From: Pratylenchus scribneri
Taxonomy: Eukaryota > Nematoda > Chromadorea > Rhabditida > Pratylenchidae
DNA length: 64,000 nucleotides
NCBI GenBank assembly: GCA_030063045.1
Contig: JAQSEB010000018.1
Coordinates: 1 to 64,000 of the forward strand
Direction: 5' to 3'
Part shown: piece after piece, positions 49,801 to 57,259 of the stretch
Numbering within the stretch: the first letter of the stretch is position 1
Layout of the letters: each line of letters starts with the position of its first letter
Program-made: the position numbers and the translations under genes
Notes under the pieces: generated by a model
What the model was told of the DNA's origin: nothing
The model's database searches: none
Seen by the model: the letters and a program-made list of their open reading frames with translations, nothing else

Positions 49801-50851
49801 AAAAGTCTGGTGGCCAGGAATCGACAAGGACATTGAAGGCATTAAGAAAAAGTGCAAAATTTGTCAGAAAAATGGGCCAGAACAGCGGCAGGTACCTCTC
49901 CATCCTTGGGAAATTCCTGAGCGGCCATGGCAAAGATTGCATATTGATTTTTGTGGGCCATTCCTTGGTTCGATGTGGCTTGTCATTGTGGACGCAAAAT
50001 CCAAATGGCCAGAAGTTATTCGAATGAAAAATACATCTGCCGAATCAACCATTGCAGCGATTAGAAATTGTTTTTGGACCCATGGATTGCCAGAGCAAAT
50101 TGTGAGTGACAATGGTCCACAATTCAAATCGGCCGAATTTGCGAAATTTTGCCAAGAAAGAGGCATTTCTCACACTCTGATTGCTCCATACCATCCACAA
50201 TCAAATGGAGAAGCAGAACGCTTTGTCCAAACATTCAAAAATGGCATGAAATTATTGAAGGAAGAAACCAATTGGCAGCCGGATATGGCAATGAACCAAT
50301 TCCTCTTGAAATATAGAGTGACACCGCACACTGCCACAGGAATTTCTCCAGCCGAAATTATGTTTGGAAGGAAAGTGAGAACATTATTGGACTTGGTAAA
50401 TCCGTCCCAAAACTCTTTGGAAGAGGGAGGAGAAATGCAACAGGAAAAATACACGGAACGAATGAAAAGAAATTTTGACAGAAAGACTCGAAAAAGGTCA
50501 TTTGAAATTGGTCAAAATGTGTTCGCCAGAAACTACCGTGAAGGGTCAAAATGGATGCCAGCGCGCATTATCGCCCAACAAAGTTCAGCTTTGTTTCTGG
50601 TTCGAACAGAAAGGGGAATTTGGAAACGGCACTTGGATCAATTGAAAGCCGATGAAACAGGCAAAGAAGAAAATTCCGATTCGGAAGAATCCGATGATGA
50701 GATGGACGAGATTGAGGCCATTGAGCCAGTGGATGAACATCAAAATGCCGTGCCATTGCAGCCGGAAGAACCAGAGGTCTTTGTTCCACTTGCAGTAGGA
50801 AGAAATCGCCGTCAGCCTAAACCGAGGAAGATTTTTGATCCAAGTGAATGA
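46862..50851 (+). CDS. Ty3/gypsy Gag-Pol polyprotein (1329 aa)
   Basis: A single frame starts at ATG 46862 after a 200-nt leader. The Gag part (to about 205) is followed by two CCHC zinc knuckles (CNRCGKADHWANDC and CRQCGKIGHWASKC, about 211-245). The protease core reads LDPGADATLL near 310, with Pro where Thr or Ser usually stands. Reverse transcriptase covers about 430-640, with the catalytic box YLDD near 595. RNase H starts at LATDASDYG near 740. Integrase has an HHCC finger (about 965-1000), a first Asp in HIDFCGP near 1028, SDNGPQF near 1082 and the Glu in NGEAERF near 1118. The acidic tail is not recognised as a chromodomain. Gag and Pol are fused with no frameshift or stop between them, so Gag excess must come from another mechanism. 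The frame is intact; the recent insertion suggests possible activity. Confidence 0.95.
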   Translation: MAAPANPNTKIGKGPGPFTAEMCWSIWSERFDFYIELRGITDDATKRLLFFTEIGPIYEELRQMAMPDDVRTMALKDIKELMADRFGEAKSLAAKRHELFSARQKAGQTIRDFAINLRTLITKAEWHNESVDMCLTALFINGLESDIIRAELIKEEKIEFKAAIERAVLLEQSKIDAQAIGMNSGKAEIAKVQHFKKGGNKKFETKSKGSCNRCGKADHWANDCPHKNDKCRQCGKIGHWASKCKTKTNSNDSKMGNKPKKVNQILAEKCVPKKQHYIASVVKPKSINKLSFPPVNIKLVLNDNNMNFELDPGADATLLNKNDWIQIGKPKLEKNSGLEAYGGIPINVLGSFYTGIEYNGKKTSTDIFVIDGRGKNLCGRDLIEGLQIDLNKAFGIRSINEIAKKPVTMELKSILEKYPEVFKEGLGRCTRRVSLKFKPDVQPKKCKPRPVPFALRPEVEKVLDQWLKDGVIEPVDTSEWSTPIVIVPKPGNKIRLCCDYKITVNPWLDIHQYPLPRPDDLFGILNGGQKFSKLDLKEAYLQLCLDEDARKCLTISTHKGLFQFKRMPYGVASAPAIFQQIMEEVLQGIEGIAVYLDDILITGTNDAEHLERLEMVLQRLQTFGLRVKKEKCDFLQDRITYLGHIIDRDGVHTSPEKIESIIKMPAPKNLKELQSFLGMVGYYGKFIPSMSTISEPLNELRRNGVKWFWKNEQQEAFEKIKAMLTSNELLVHYDPDKPLYLATDASDYGVGAVLFHKELKSGKVGVIGYASRTLNSAERNYAQIEKEARGIIFGVEKFNQYLYGRKFVLQTDHEPLKKIFGSKSAIPVVAAKRLHRWSLILMNYDFEIEYCPTREFGNADVLSRLPNPEINKIQLVDQEIQEIQNDVQATLPITANSIADEIKNDKILRKIKVFVENGWPKKIEDEFRAFGLAKNDLELKNGCLMLGTRTVIPKKFQEKILELIHATHPGIVRMKALARKKVWWPGIDKDIEGIKKKCKICQKNGPEQRQVPLHPWEIPERPWQRLHIDFCGPFLGSMWLVIVDAKSKWPEVIRMKNTSAESTIAAIRNCFWTHGLPEQIVSDNGPQFKSAEFAKFCQERGISHTLIAPYHPQSNGEAERFVQTFKNGMKLLKEETNWQPDMAMNQFLLKYRVTPHTATGISPAEIMFGRKVRTLLDLVNPSQNSLEEGGEMQQEKYTERMKRNFDRKTRKRSFEIGQNVFARNYREGSKWMPARIIAQQSSALFLVRTERGIWKRHLDQLKADETGKEENSDSEESDDEMDEIEAIEPVDEHQNAVPLQPEEPEVFVPLAVGRNRRQPKPRKIFDPSE

Positions 50852-50868
50852 AGATGAAGCCAAGAATT

Positions 50869-50880
50869 GGTGGGGAGGAG
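50869..50880 (+). promoter_or_regulatory. Ty3/gypsy polypurine tract
   Basis: GGTGGGGAGGAG ends one base before the right LTR. It is the expected primer site for plus-strand DNA synthesis. Confidence 0.75.
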
Positions 50881-50881
50881 T

Positions 50882-51102
50882 TGTAGTGTATTTGAAAGAA
50901 GATTTAAATTTGACATGACCTTATATCCCCTGGCATTTCATATATTTCCTTCCCTATAAAAAGATTCCCATTTCCCCACATTCATCTCAGTCTTTGACTT
51001 TGTCCCAAATATTTAATTGTCTGTTCTCATCCCAATTATTCATTCGTATTATTTATTTAATTGGAATAAAACTATTTTATTATATCGCATTCGGACATAA
51101 CA
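50882..51102 (+). repeat. Ty3/gypsy right LTR (221 bp)
   Basis: It appears identical to the left LTR by eye over its full length and is followed by the second ATATA target copy at 51103-51107. Confidence 0.95.
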
Positions 51103-51107
51103 ATATA

Positions 51108-51382
51108 CAAGATCATTTTTAGCATTTTAGACTTTTATACAAATCAGACTATTCAAAAAAATGAGTTATAATTATCATCTATCATATTATTTTTTGATAC
51201 TAATATAGCCACTTCAAGGTAATATCATAAAATTAGGCAAAATATTCTAATAAGTAGTTATATCATTTAATAGGTGCGAATACTAGATTTAAAATAATAT
51301 TTTATATTTGTAATCATATCTCAAAGATAAAAATTTAAAAAGAATTTATCCGAAAAATTTTAATTTACAATGAAAAATATAA
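51108..51382. other. AT-rich stretch without a gene
   Basis: The stretch between the Ty3/gypsy element and the FLYWCH element shows no open frame, no splice-compatible exon and no repeat. Confidence 0.55.
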
Positions 51383-51551
51383 GGGGTCAACCCAAAGGAC
51401 CTACTCCTAAGGACCTACACCCAGAGGACCTACGTCCAAAGGACCTACAACCCAAAGGACCTACAACCCAAAGGACCTATGACCCAAAGGACCTACGATC
51501 CTAAAGACCTACACCCAAAGGACCTACACTAATTTATTATTTTTCAGATTT
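51383..51551 (+). repeat. Left terminal inverted repeat with 15-bp tandem units
   Basis: Nine or so GGACCTA units with variable spacers (ACACCCAAA, ACAACCCAAA, TGACCCAAA, CGATCCTAAA) are followed by a unique inner part ending CAGATTT. The unit order matches the right arm in inverse orientation, apart from one missing unit near ACGTCC. Confidence 0.85.
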
Positions 51552-51584
51552 AATATCAAAATAAAAAACAATATTAATTTAACA

Positions 51585-52245
51585 ATGGCGACGTTTATTA
51601 AATCACAAATGGGAGGTCAAAAACTCATTTATCATGGCTTTATTTACATAAAAAATCGTAATGGAGCCAATGGGCAAACTTATTGGAAATGCGAACAACA
51701 TCGCAGCACAAAATGTCCAGCCTCTGCAATAACCGATGCCAACAACGAAGTTACCATCACAAAGCTGCATAGTCATCCTCCATCACCGAATCGAGTTGAG
51801 CTGGCTCAAATTAAATCCAGAATAAATCAAGCGGCATTAACAACGCCAATCGCACCACGAACGATTATAAACCAGCAATTGGCAGGTGTGAGCGATCAGG
51901 CCAAGGTTTTTCTTATTATTTTGTTAAAAATGTAAAAACACAATGCATTTGCTTCAGTTTTTAGTCGCCACCATCCAAATCCATACAAATTGTTGGACGC
52001 ACTTTTGGATGAACAAGTTTGTTATATTATTTTTAATTTATATTAATATATTTGAAAATAATCAGGTTCGTGTTGACACATTGGCCGTTCGAATTGCAGC
52101 TGGTTTTCGGCCGCCGCTATTCAGCAAGGACACATACCGCCAGAAAAATGAGAACCTTTTGAATGTGTTGCGAGATGTTGGAGGGCCGCAAAATCCAATT
52201 GAATTTCTCACCTCTTGCTCATATTATATTAGCTTTAACACATAA
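51585..52245 (+). CDS. FLYWCH zinc-finger protein (two exons, 166 aa)
   Basis: Exon 1 is 51585-51905 (ATG to CAGGCCAAG, donor GTTTTT). Exon 2 is 52066-52245 (acceptor AATCAG, stop TAA), joined in phase 0. Residues about 10-65 match the FLYWCH pattern: F near the start, LIYHGFIYIK, then W-x-C before a second Cys (YWKCEQHRSTKCPA), and a closing H-x-H in KLHSHPP. FLYWCH folds bind one zinc ion through two Cys and two His and act in DNA or protein binding. The second half (VDTLAVRIAAGF...) matches nothing known to me and no catalytic DDE region follows. The gene sits wholly between the two inverted repeats, so it is cargo or a transposase remnant. Domain call is strong; the exon join is an inference. 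Confidence 0.72.
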
Positions 52246-52419
52246 ATTTATTTTGTTTTGTTTTACTTTTTTTAGTCCATTATTTTAACTTTATGATGTA
52301 TAAATTATTTGGTTTGCAAACAAATTTACATATTATGCTCACATCATACTATATTATTGGCATAAATACATTCTTTTTTATTTATTATTATGGAATAAAT
52401 TTTATGATTTATCATATTC

Positions 52420-52589
52420 AAATCTGAAAAATAATAAATTAGTGTAGGTCCTTTGGGTGTAGATCTTTAGGATCGTAGGTCCTTTGGGTCATAGGTCCTT
52501 TGGGTTGTAGGTCCTTTGGGTTGTAGGTCCTTAGGGCGTAGGTCCTTTGGGTGTAGGTCCTCTGGGTGTAGGTCCTTAGGGTGCGACTC
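52420..52589 (-). repeat. Right terminal inverted repeat with 15-bp tandem units
   Basis: This is the inverted partner of 51383-51551. The arm has a 15-bp unit difference relative to the left one and a single C/T change, so the arms have started to diverge by unit gain or loss. Confidence 0.85.
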
Positions 52590-52740
52590 AAATATAAAAA
52601 TAAATCAAAACGTTGTAAGGCCTTATTATTTGGCAATTTGAGATTTTAGAACGTAGTTTTATGGTTAGTTAGGCTTTGAAAATAGAATCAAATTTGTCGC
52701 AAAAACCCGATTTTTTGACCCTATTCAAAGCCTTAAAAAC

Positions 52741-54097
52741 TTACACGTTTCCATCGCTTTCCATTGTGATTAATGGTCGTTTTTTGGCCTCTTCTGAATC
52801 AAGTCGTTCGCCAGTTAAATAATCCACGGCAACTTTGCTCGGATCAAATGCAATTTGCTGCTTTTCTCCATTTTCAGCAGCCTTGAAAATTAATGGGCGG
52901 CGTCGATGTTTGGCAACTTTTTTCTCATCAAATAATTCTGTTCCATTGCTTCCAGCAATTGAAGAAATGTTCTTTTCCCCATCAAGAAATTGCCCAACTT
53001 GGTCCGAATTCGCAGCAGATGCCGAAAGAAAAATGCCATTTTCGGTCCCATTGGGCTTCAGTCCTGTATAATAATTAAATGGGAAATATTTAAAATGTCG
53101 AAAAGATTATTGAAAATGTCGAAAAGGATATAATGTCTCAAACCAGTTTTTGGTTTATAACTTTTTTGTAACTAGGGGTTTAGGGCTAGGGTTAGGTTCA
53201 GGGCAGGCATGGGATTAGGGGCTAAGGGCTAGGGAATCTTAATGAAGCCTGACTGGGCCAAGTTATATGGCCTAAAAGAGAATGAGACATAATATCCTTT
53301 TCGACATTTTCAATACTCTTTTCGACAAATTAAATACCATCCATAATTAAATTAGACATTATAAAATAATTTGAAAATTAATTTAATAATAATTAATAAC
53401 CTTTTCTCGAAATTTCAGAATCATTGATCCCATTTTCCTTTGGATTTTCTGCAGCAGATGCCGAAGGAAAAGCAGCCTTATTTTCGTTTTCATTAGGCTT
53501 CGAATCTTATATTAATAATTCAATATAACTTCTATTGAAATTAATTAAAAAACCTTTTCCCAAAATTCCCGATCCATTAGTCGAGTCCATGATCACCATT
53601 GTCGGGGACGAAAAATTATCGGTTGCTGATGCTAATTCAATCGAAGAGCCAGTCGATTGGCCATTTTCGGTAGCTTCTGAATTTTATGAATAAATAAAAT
53701 TAATTTTTGATAATTAAAAACCAAAAATTTTTCATTTAATTTAATTAAATTATTAAAAATGAAAAGTTTTTGTCAACCTTCATGATCAAATGAAGGCAGA
53801 TCCTTGCTGAAATTGGCAACAATATGCTCAGTACCGATGGATTGGCCATTTTCATTCGGATCTGAATTTTATGAATAAATAAAATTAATTACAATTTTAT
53901 TAAAACCAGATGTTTTGCATATAATTAAATTATTTTTAATAAAATATTTGCCAACCTCCAAGATTAAATGAAGGGCGATCCGAACTGATATTGGCAACAT
54001 TTTGTTGCTCAGAAGCAGTAGAAGAAAGCCCAATAATGGGAATCAGAATGGCAAAAACAAAAAAGATGTTGATGAGAAAGGAGGAATAAATCCCCAT
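52741..54097 (-). CDS. Predicted secreted protein, five phase-1 exons with duplicated motifs (258 aa)
   Basis: Exons on the minus strand are 53956-54097, 53778-53861, 53554-53676, 53401-53505 and 52741-53063. Every junction is in phase 1 and the three middle exons are 84, 123 and 105 nt, all multiples of three, so any can be skipped without a frameshift. The protein starts MGIYSSFLINIFF..., with a hydrophobic stretch to about residue 25 that looks like a signal peptide. Neighbouring exons repeat motifs: NVANISSDRPSFNLG against HIVANFSKDLPSFDHE, NENGQSIG against TENGQSTG, and SKPNENENKAAFPSASAAE against LKPNGTENGIFLSASAAN. Possible N-glycosylation sites are present. The last exon is charged, with an RRR cluster, and ends at TAA. 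A consensus donor GTAAGT overlaps that stop, so a longer form is possible. No known family is recognised. The phase-1 tandem micro-exon design is typical of rapidly varying secreted proteins; an effector role is only a guess. Confidence 0.68.
53083..53340. mobile_element. Foldback MITE-like element, family 1, in intron 4 of the secreted-protein gene
   Basis: The arms are inverted: ATGTCGAAAAG...ATTGAAAATGTCGAAAAGGATAT followed by AATGTCTCA at the left, and the reverse complement of nearly the same at the right. The middle has G-rich telomere-like runs (53172-53234). At 53211-53234 four G-runs are separated by loops ATTA, CTAA and CTA, fitting a G-quadruplex motif. It is homologous to the copy at 45831-46088 in the opposite orientation. 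Confidence 0.78.
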
Positions 54098-54329
54098 TTC
54101 TTCCTAAAATTTATAAAAGAAATTGAATTTTGAAATTAAAAAATGTGATCAAAAGTCAAAAGATAAGTTTTTGGTTTTAAAATCCAAACGAATTAATAAA
54201 AATCATTTTGAATTTTAATTTATGCACTTTAGGGTCCAAATTATTGAATAATTAAATAGGAATGAATGGAATTTGGCCCTTTTATCAATTTATTCTTCTT
54301 TCATTTTCTTTCTTCCTTTCTTCCTCTCA
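54098..54329. other. Spacer between two minus-strand secreted-protein genes
   Basis: This 232-bp AT-rich spacer holds the polyadenylation signal of the upstream gene (54289-54294) and presumably the promoter of the downstream one. The spacing would allow a nematode-type operon, but no trans-splicing evidence can be read from the DNA. Confidence 0.5.
54289..54294 (-). promoter_or_regulatory. AATAAA polyadenylation signal
   Basis: On the minus strand AATAAA lies about 36 bases after the TAA stop at 54330, a normal distance for the 3' end of this gene. Confidence 0.6.
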
Positions 54330-55662
54330 TTAATCCCCTCCAATGGCCACATGCCCAAAAGTGCCATCAAATTGACCAATGCCAACGGCAATGATCATGG
54401 CAAATGCCAGCATCAAGAAATTGGCATTGAATGGAATTTGAATGCCGCCGCCAATGTTGATGAACAATTTCGAGCCGCCTCCACCGCCAAACAATCCAAA
54501 GGCCGAATTGCAGAAACTCGTATTGCACATTGCGCATTCAGAGCAGTTTTCAAATTGTTGGAGCAAGACGGAAGAGATGTTTAAATAACTGTCACGGTGG
54601 CTAGTGTTGGTTTGGTTGCACTGAAGGTAGTCATTCCAATCATTGCAGGCACGAATTTCTGATGAAAATTATTATATTAGAAAATATTTAAAAGGATACT
54701 ATTTAATTTGGCGAATAAATTACTGAAAATGGCGAAAAGATCATAATGGTTTAATGGTTTGTCCTAGACCCCCAAACCTTATAACCAATCGATAGATCAT
54801 ATCAAGACGCGTCGAATGGTATATATTTTGTCATGGTTTGATCAAAAATTAAGGGTCTTAAATCATTTGAACCATCATATGGGTTTTGATTCAAAACTTA
54901 TTAAAAAATGGTTAAATCCGAGCCAAATCATTATCAAAAGATGCGACTCGATGTGCGCTATCGAATGGGTATATGGCTTAAGAGTCTTGGATAAAAAAAC
55001 TGATCCATTATAAACCATTATATTCTATTCGCTATTTTCAGTAATTTATTTGCCAAATTCAGATATTTCCCAATATTTGAATTTATTGAACTTAATTTTC
55101 AACTGAAACTTGTTCTAGGAATATGTTTTAAACCACTTAAAACATATAGGGGGTTTGGTTCAAAACCAATTAAACCGTGACAAATTATATACCATTCGAC
55201 GCTTCTTGACGAGCTCTATCCAATGGTATATGGTTTGTGAATTTTGGGTAAACCATTAAACCGTTATACTCTTTTCATTATTTTAAATGTTTTTTTCGCC
55301 ATTTTCAATTTTTTATTTTTCGCCATTTTAAATATTTCCTTTTAAAATATTTTACCTTGACCCTTGCAAAGGGCCTTGAGGCAATGGGTGGTGTCGGGGC
55401 TGCATTGCGTTTCGTTGTACCCAATCCATGTTTTGAAAAGCAATGGCTGCTCATAATCTTGCTTCACCGGATTCCACTTCCTCTTTGGCGACTCGGAATA
55501 GTTATACTTTTGACTATCAAAGTTGGCAACCAAGTTGGAATAGCATTTCAATGGAGGCTTCGTTGGTTTCGATGGATGGACGCCGCCCAAATTGGCCAGG
55601 ACAAGCACAAAAATGATTGGAATGAAGGCACAGAACATGATGGTGGAGATCGATGCTTTCAT
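54330..55662 (-). CDS. Predicted secreted cysteine-rich protein, two exons (211 aa)
   Basis: Exon 1 is 55356-55662 (ATG, donor GTAAAA). Exon 2 is 54330-54658 (acceptor ...CATCAG, stop TAA). The join is in phase 1 (G|AA). The N-terminus MKASISTIMFCAFIPIIF and the following residues form a signal peptide or anchor. The mature part has about ten cysteines, including CSPDTTHCLKALC and CSECAMCNTSFC, and several N-x-S/T sites. The C-terminal 40 residues are hydrophobic (LMLAFAMIIAVGIG), after a glycine-rich patch GLFGGGGGS. This could be a membrane anchor or the tail of a GPI-linked protein. Cysteine pairs suggest a disulphide-bonded extracellular protein. The family is not recognised. The 697-bp intron is almost entirely foldback-transposon sequence. 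An AATAAA signal follows the stop. Exon structure is well supported. Confidence 0.78.
54682..55350. mobile_element. Composite foldback MITE-like insertion filling an intron, family 1 related
   Basis: The left arm (about 54682-54760) reads ATTTGGCGAATAAATTACTG, then GAAAATGGCGAAAAGATCA and AATGGTTTA. The reverse complement of about 55010-55075 gives nearly the same string, closing one element. A second related arm at about 55265-55350, reverse complement GGAAATATTTAAAATGGCG then GAAAAGAGTATAACGG, pairs better with the outer left end. The region is therefore either two nested copies or one rearranged copy. No coding capacity is seen. Confidence 0.7.
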
Positions 55663-55893
55663 TTTGTAGTTGGATTAGGATTATTTTGAAAATTTAATGA
55701 ATTCTTAAAAAGGATGGGGTATATTATTAAAAATTGGAGCATATTGAAATGATTTAAAATAATAAAAAAAAATTCGCGAGAGAAAAATTCTTTTACCCGA
55801 GAATTCTAAGAAAAATAATGTAATTAAATTTCAAAAAAATTCAATAGATTTTTATCATATTTTTAAAATTCGTTAAGATAATAAGCCTATTCT
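55663..55893. other. AT-rich upstream region of the cysteine-rich secreted gene
   Basis: No gene is seen. This should hold the promoter of the minus-strand gene starting at 55662, but no clear TATA box or other motif can be named. Confidence 0.4.
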
Positions 55894-56107
55894 GTACTTA
55901 ATAAGTTTGGATCTGTTTTTTCGGGTCGAGTGGGATAAAGTGAAGGCTGAAGGACCCTTTAGGGTTATGAGGATCAGGGATAAACCTTATTAGGGTTAGG
56001 TGAGATGATTTTGTCTCATCCTCTTTTCCCTGAATGATCCTAACCCTAATACCGACGACCCTAAGGGAACTTTTCTCAACAAAAAAGCGTACCCAAACTT
56101 AATACCG
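55894..56107. mobile_element. Foldback MITE-like element, family 2
   Basis: The arms TTAATAAGTTTGGATCTG plus TTTTTTCGGGTCGAG at the left and the reverse complement of AACAAAAAAGCGTACCC plus AAACTTAATACC at the right are inverted. Pairing continues inward (AGGGTTATGAGGATCAGGG with CCCTGAATGATCCTAACCCT) to a short loop at TGAGATGATTTTGTCTCA. The sequence could form one long hairpin. No coding capacity is present. Confidence 0.72.
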
Positions 56108-56669
56108 CCAATTCATTTTTATTGTGTTAGTTTTGGTCAGAATTTAATGAACAAAATTTTATTTTTATTGGTTTTAGTTTTAATATAAAAATTCATTTAT
56201 TAGTTTTGGGCCAAAATGGGCCAAAAATATTAAATGGATGATTGGGCTGGCTGATTTTGTTCGTTTTCATTTTCATCCCAAAAAAAAACATCATTCGAAT
56301 ACGTGTAAAAATTTTATTGGTGAACATTATGAATGAATCAGCTCGAATAGCAGATATTAAATTTAAAAAATGATTTCATTTGGAAAATAATATTTGAAAA
56401 AATAATTAAGGAAAATTAATGATTGGACTTTGGACAATTTTAAATTATAAAATAAAAAAAATATAAAATGAATATTTATAAATACATAAATTGGAGACAA
56501 GCAATTAAAATTTGCCAATATTATGAATTTTTTATGGTTAAATTTTTTATAATATTCCTTCGTCCTTTTTTATATATTTTTTTCTGTTTAACCTTTGATC
56601 GGATGTGTTGTGAGAAAATTCTCAGCTATTAATTTGATTTTGAATTGTAATTTTATTATTGTAATAATT
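56108..56669. other. AT-rich stretch without a gene
   Basis: No open frame with coding texture and no repeat was recognised between the two inverted-repeat elements. Confidence 0.5.
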
Positions 56670-57084
56670 AGAGATTCGCAAGACAACCCGATTAAGACCT
56701 CGGTCGAAAATTTTGGCCAGTCTTGAATTTGATCCAGTCTCTGTTTTTCATTCGGTCTCAGTCGCAATCAAACATGATCTCGGGAAATCCTAGTTCAAAA
56801 ATCCCAAAAACCTCGCCAAGATTCGAGAATAATCTAAGATCAATTTTAAAATTTTCTAAAAAAATATTTAAAAGGTGAAAAAAAAAGTAAAATGACATTC
56901 AATAATTTATTCAAATATTATGAAAAATTGCTTTTAAAAAGTAAGTCCCTTTCTCGGGCAGACCGATCGAGACCTCGATCGAGAATCTCGTTCAAATATA
57001 ATTGAAACCTAAACCGAGACTCTCAATTCAATCTCGGACGAGATCCTGGAAAGTCTCGGCGAGAGTCTTGTCTCGTCAGACTCT
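56670..57084. mobile_element. Probable inverted-repeat element rich in GAGACCTCG/CGAGATC motifs
   Basis: The left end AGAGATTCGCAAGACA and the reverse complement of the right end (AGAGTCTGACGAGACAAGAC) are similar, and both halves carry many short GAGACC/CTCGGTCG-type words, unlike the surrounding AT-rich DNA. No target duplication is clear and no gene is encoded. It may be an old MITE. Confidence 0.45.
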
Positions 57085-57087
57085 AAA

Positions 57088-57231
57088 TGTTATGATAAGC
57101 TCAATGGAACAGAGTGAGTTATCCCTAAAATACGTAGGGTTTCCTCTTGTTCCCGGAATTCGGTACTTCAATTCTTTACAACTTCCTTTTTCATCACACT
57201 CGAATGACCAATAGCCGGTCAAAATATTCAA
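57088..57231 (-). pseudogene. Coding-like fragment next to an inverted-repeat element
   Basis: On the minus strand an open stretch reads ILTGYWSFECDEKGSCKEL and continues through YRIPGTRGNPTYFRDN to SLCSIEL. It has three cysteines and normal amino-acid texture, unlike nearby AT-rich DNA. It has no start codon, no clear splice acceptor and runs directly into the end of the inverted-repeat element at 57084. It is read as an exon fragment, perhaps cut by that insertion. No family is recognised. Confidence 0.35.
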
Positions 57232-57259
57232 ATTTTTGATTTTTATTGAAAAGATCATT

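Larger units (their letters stand above)
46440..51102 (+). mobile_element. Complete Ty3/gypsy (Metaviridae) LTR retrotransposon
   Basis: All parts of a full element are present: left LTR, primer-binding site, leader, one Gag-Pol frame, polypurine tract, right LTR and a 5-bp ATATA target duplication. The two LTRs show no difference by eye and the reading frame is uninterrupted, so the insertion is recent and the copy may be active. There is no envelope gene. Confidence 0.95.
51383..52589. mobile_element. Inverted-repeat DNA element carrying a FLYWCH gene, TIRs built of a 15-bp minisatellite
   Basis: The two ends are inverted copies of about 170 bp. Each consists mainly of tandem 15-bp units of the type GGACCTACACCCAAA, and inside that each shares ACTAATTTATTATTTTT and CAGATTT. 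An 8-bp AAATATAA flanks both sides (51375-51382 and 52590-52597) and is a candidate target duplication, though weak in AT-rich DNA. Between the ends lies a two-exon FLYWCH gene and no transposase. FLYWCH fingers are known from Mutator-like transposons and their domesticated relatives, so this may be a non-autonomous Mutator-like or Foldback-like element. It lies just beyond the last recognised exon of the secreted-protein gene at 52741. Confidence 0.75.

Noticed and set aside
47032..50863. Minus-strand open frames across the Ty3/gypsy element
   Set aside because: They are antisense shadows of the Gag-Pol frame.
52439..52636. A 65-codon minus-strand frame with TYTQRTY-like repeats
   Set aside because: It is the accidental translation of the 15-bp units in the right inverted repeat.
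53160..53240. Telomeric repeat array
   Set aside because: The GGGTTAG-like runs are irregular, interrupted and lie between the arms of a foldback element; they are not a TTAGGC or TTAGGG telomere tract.
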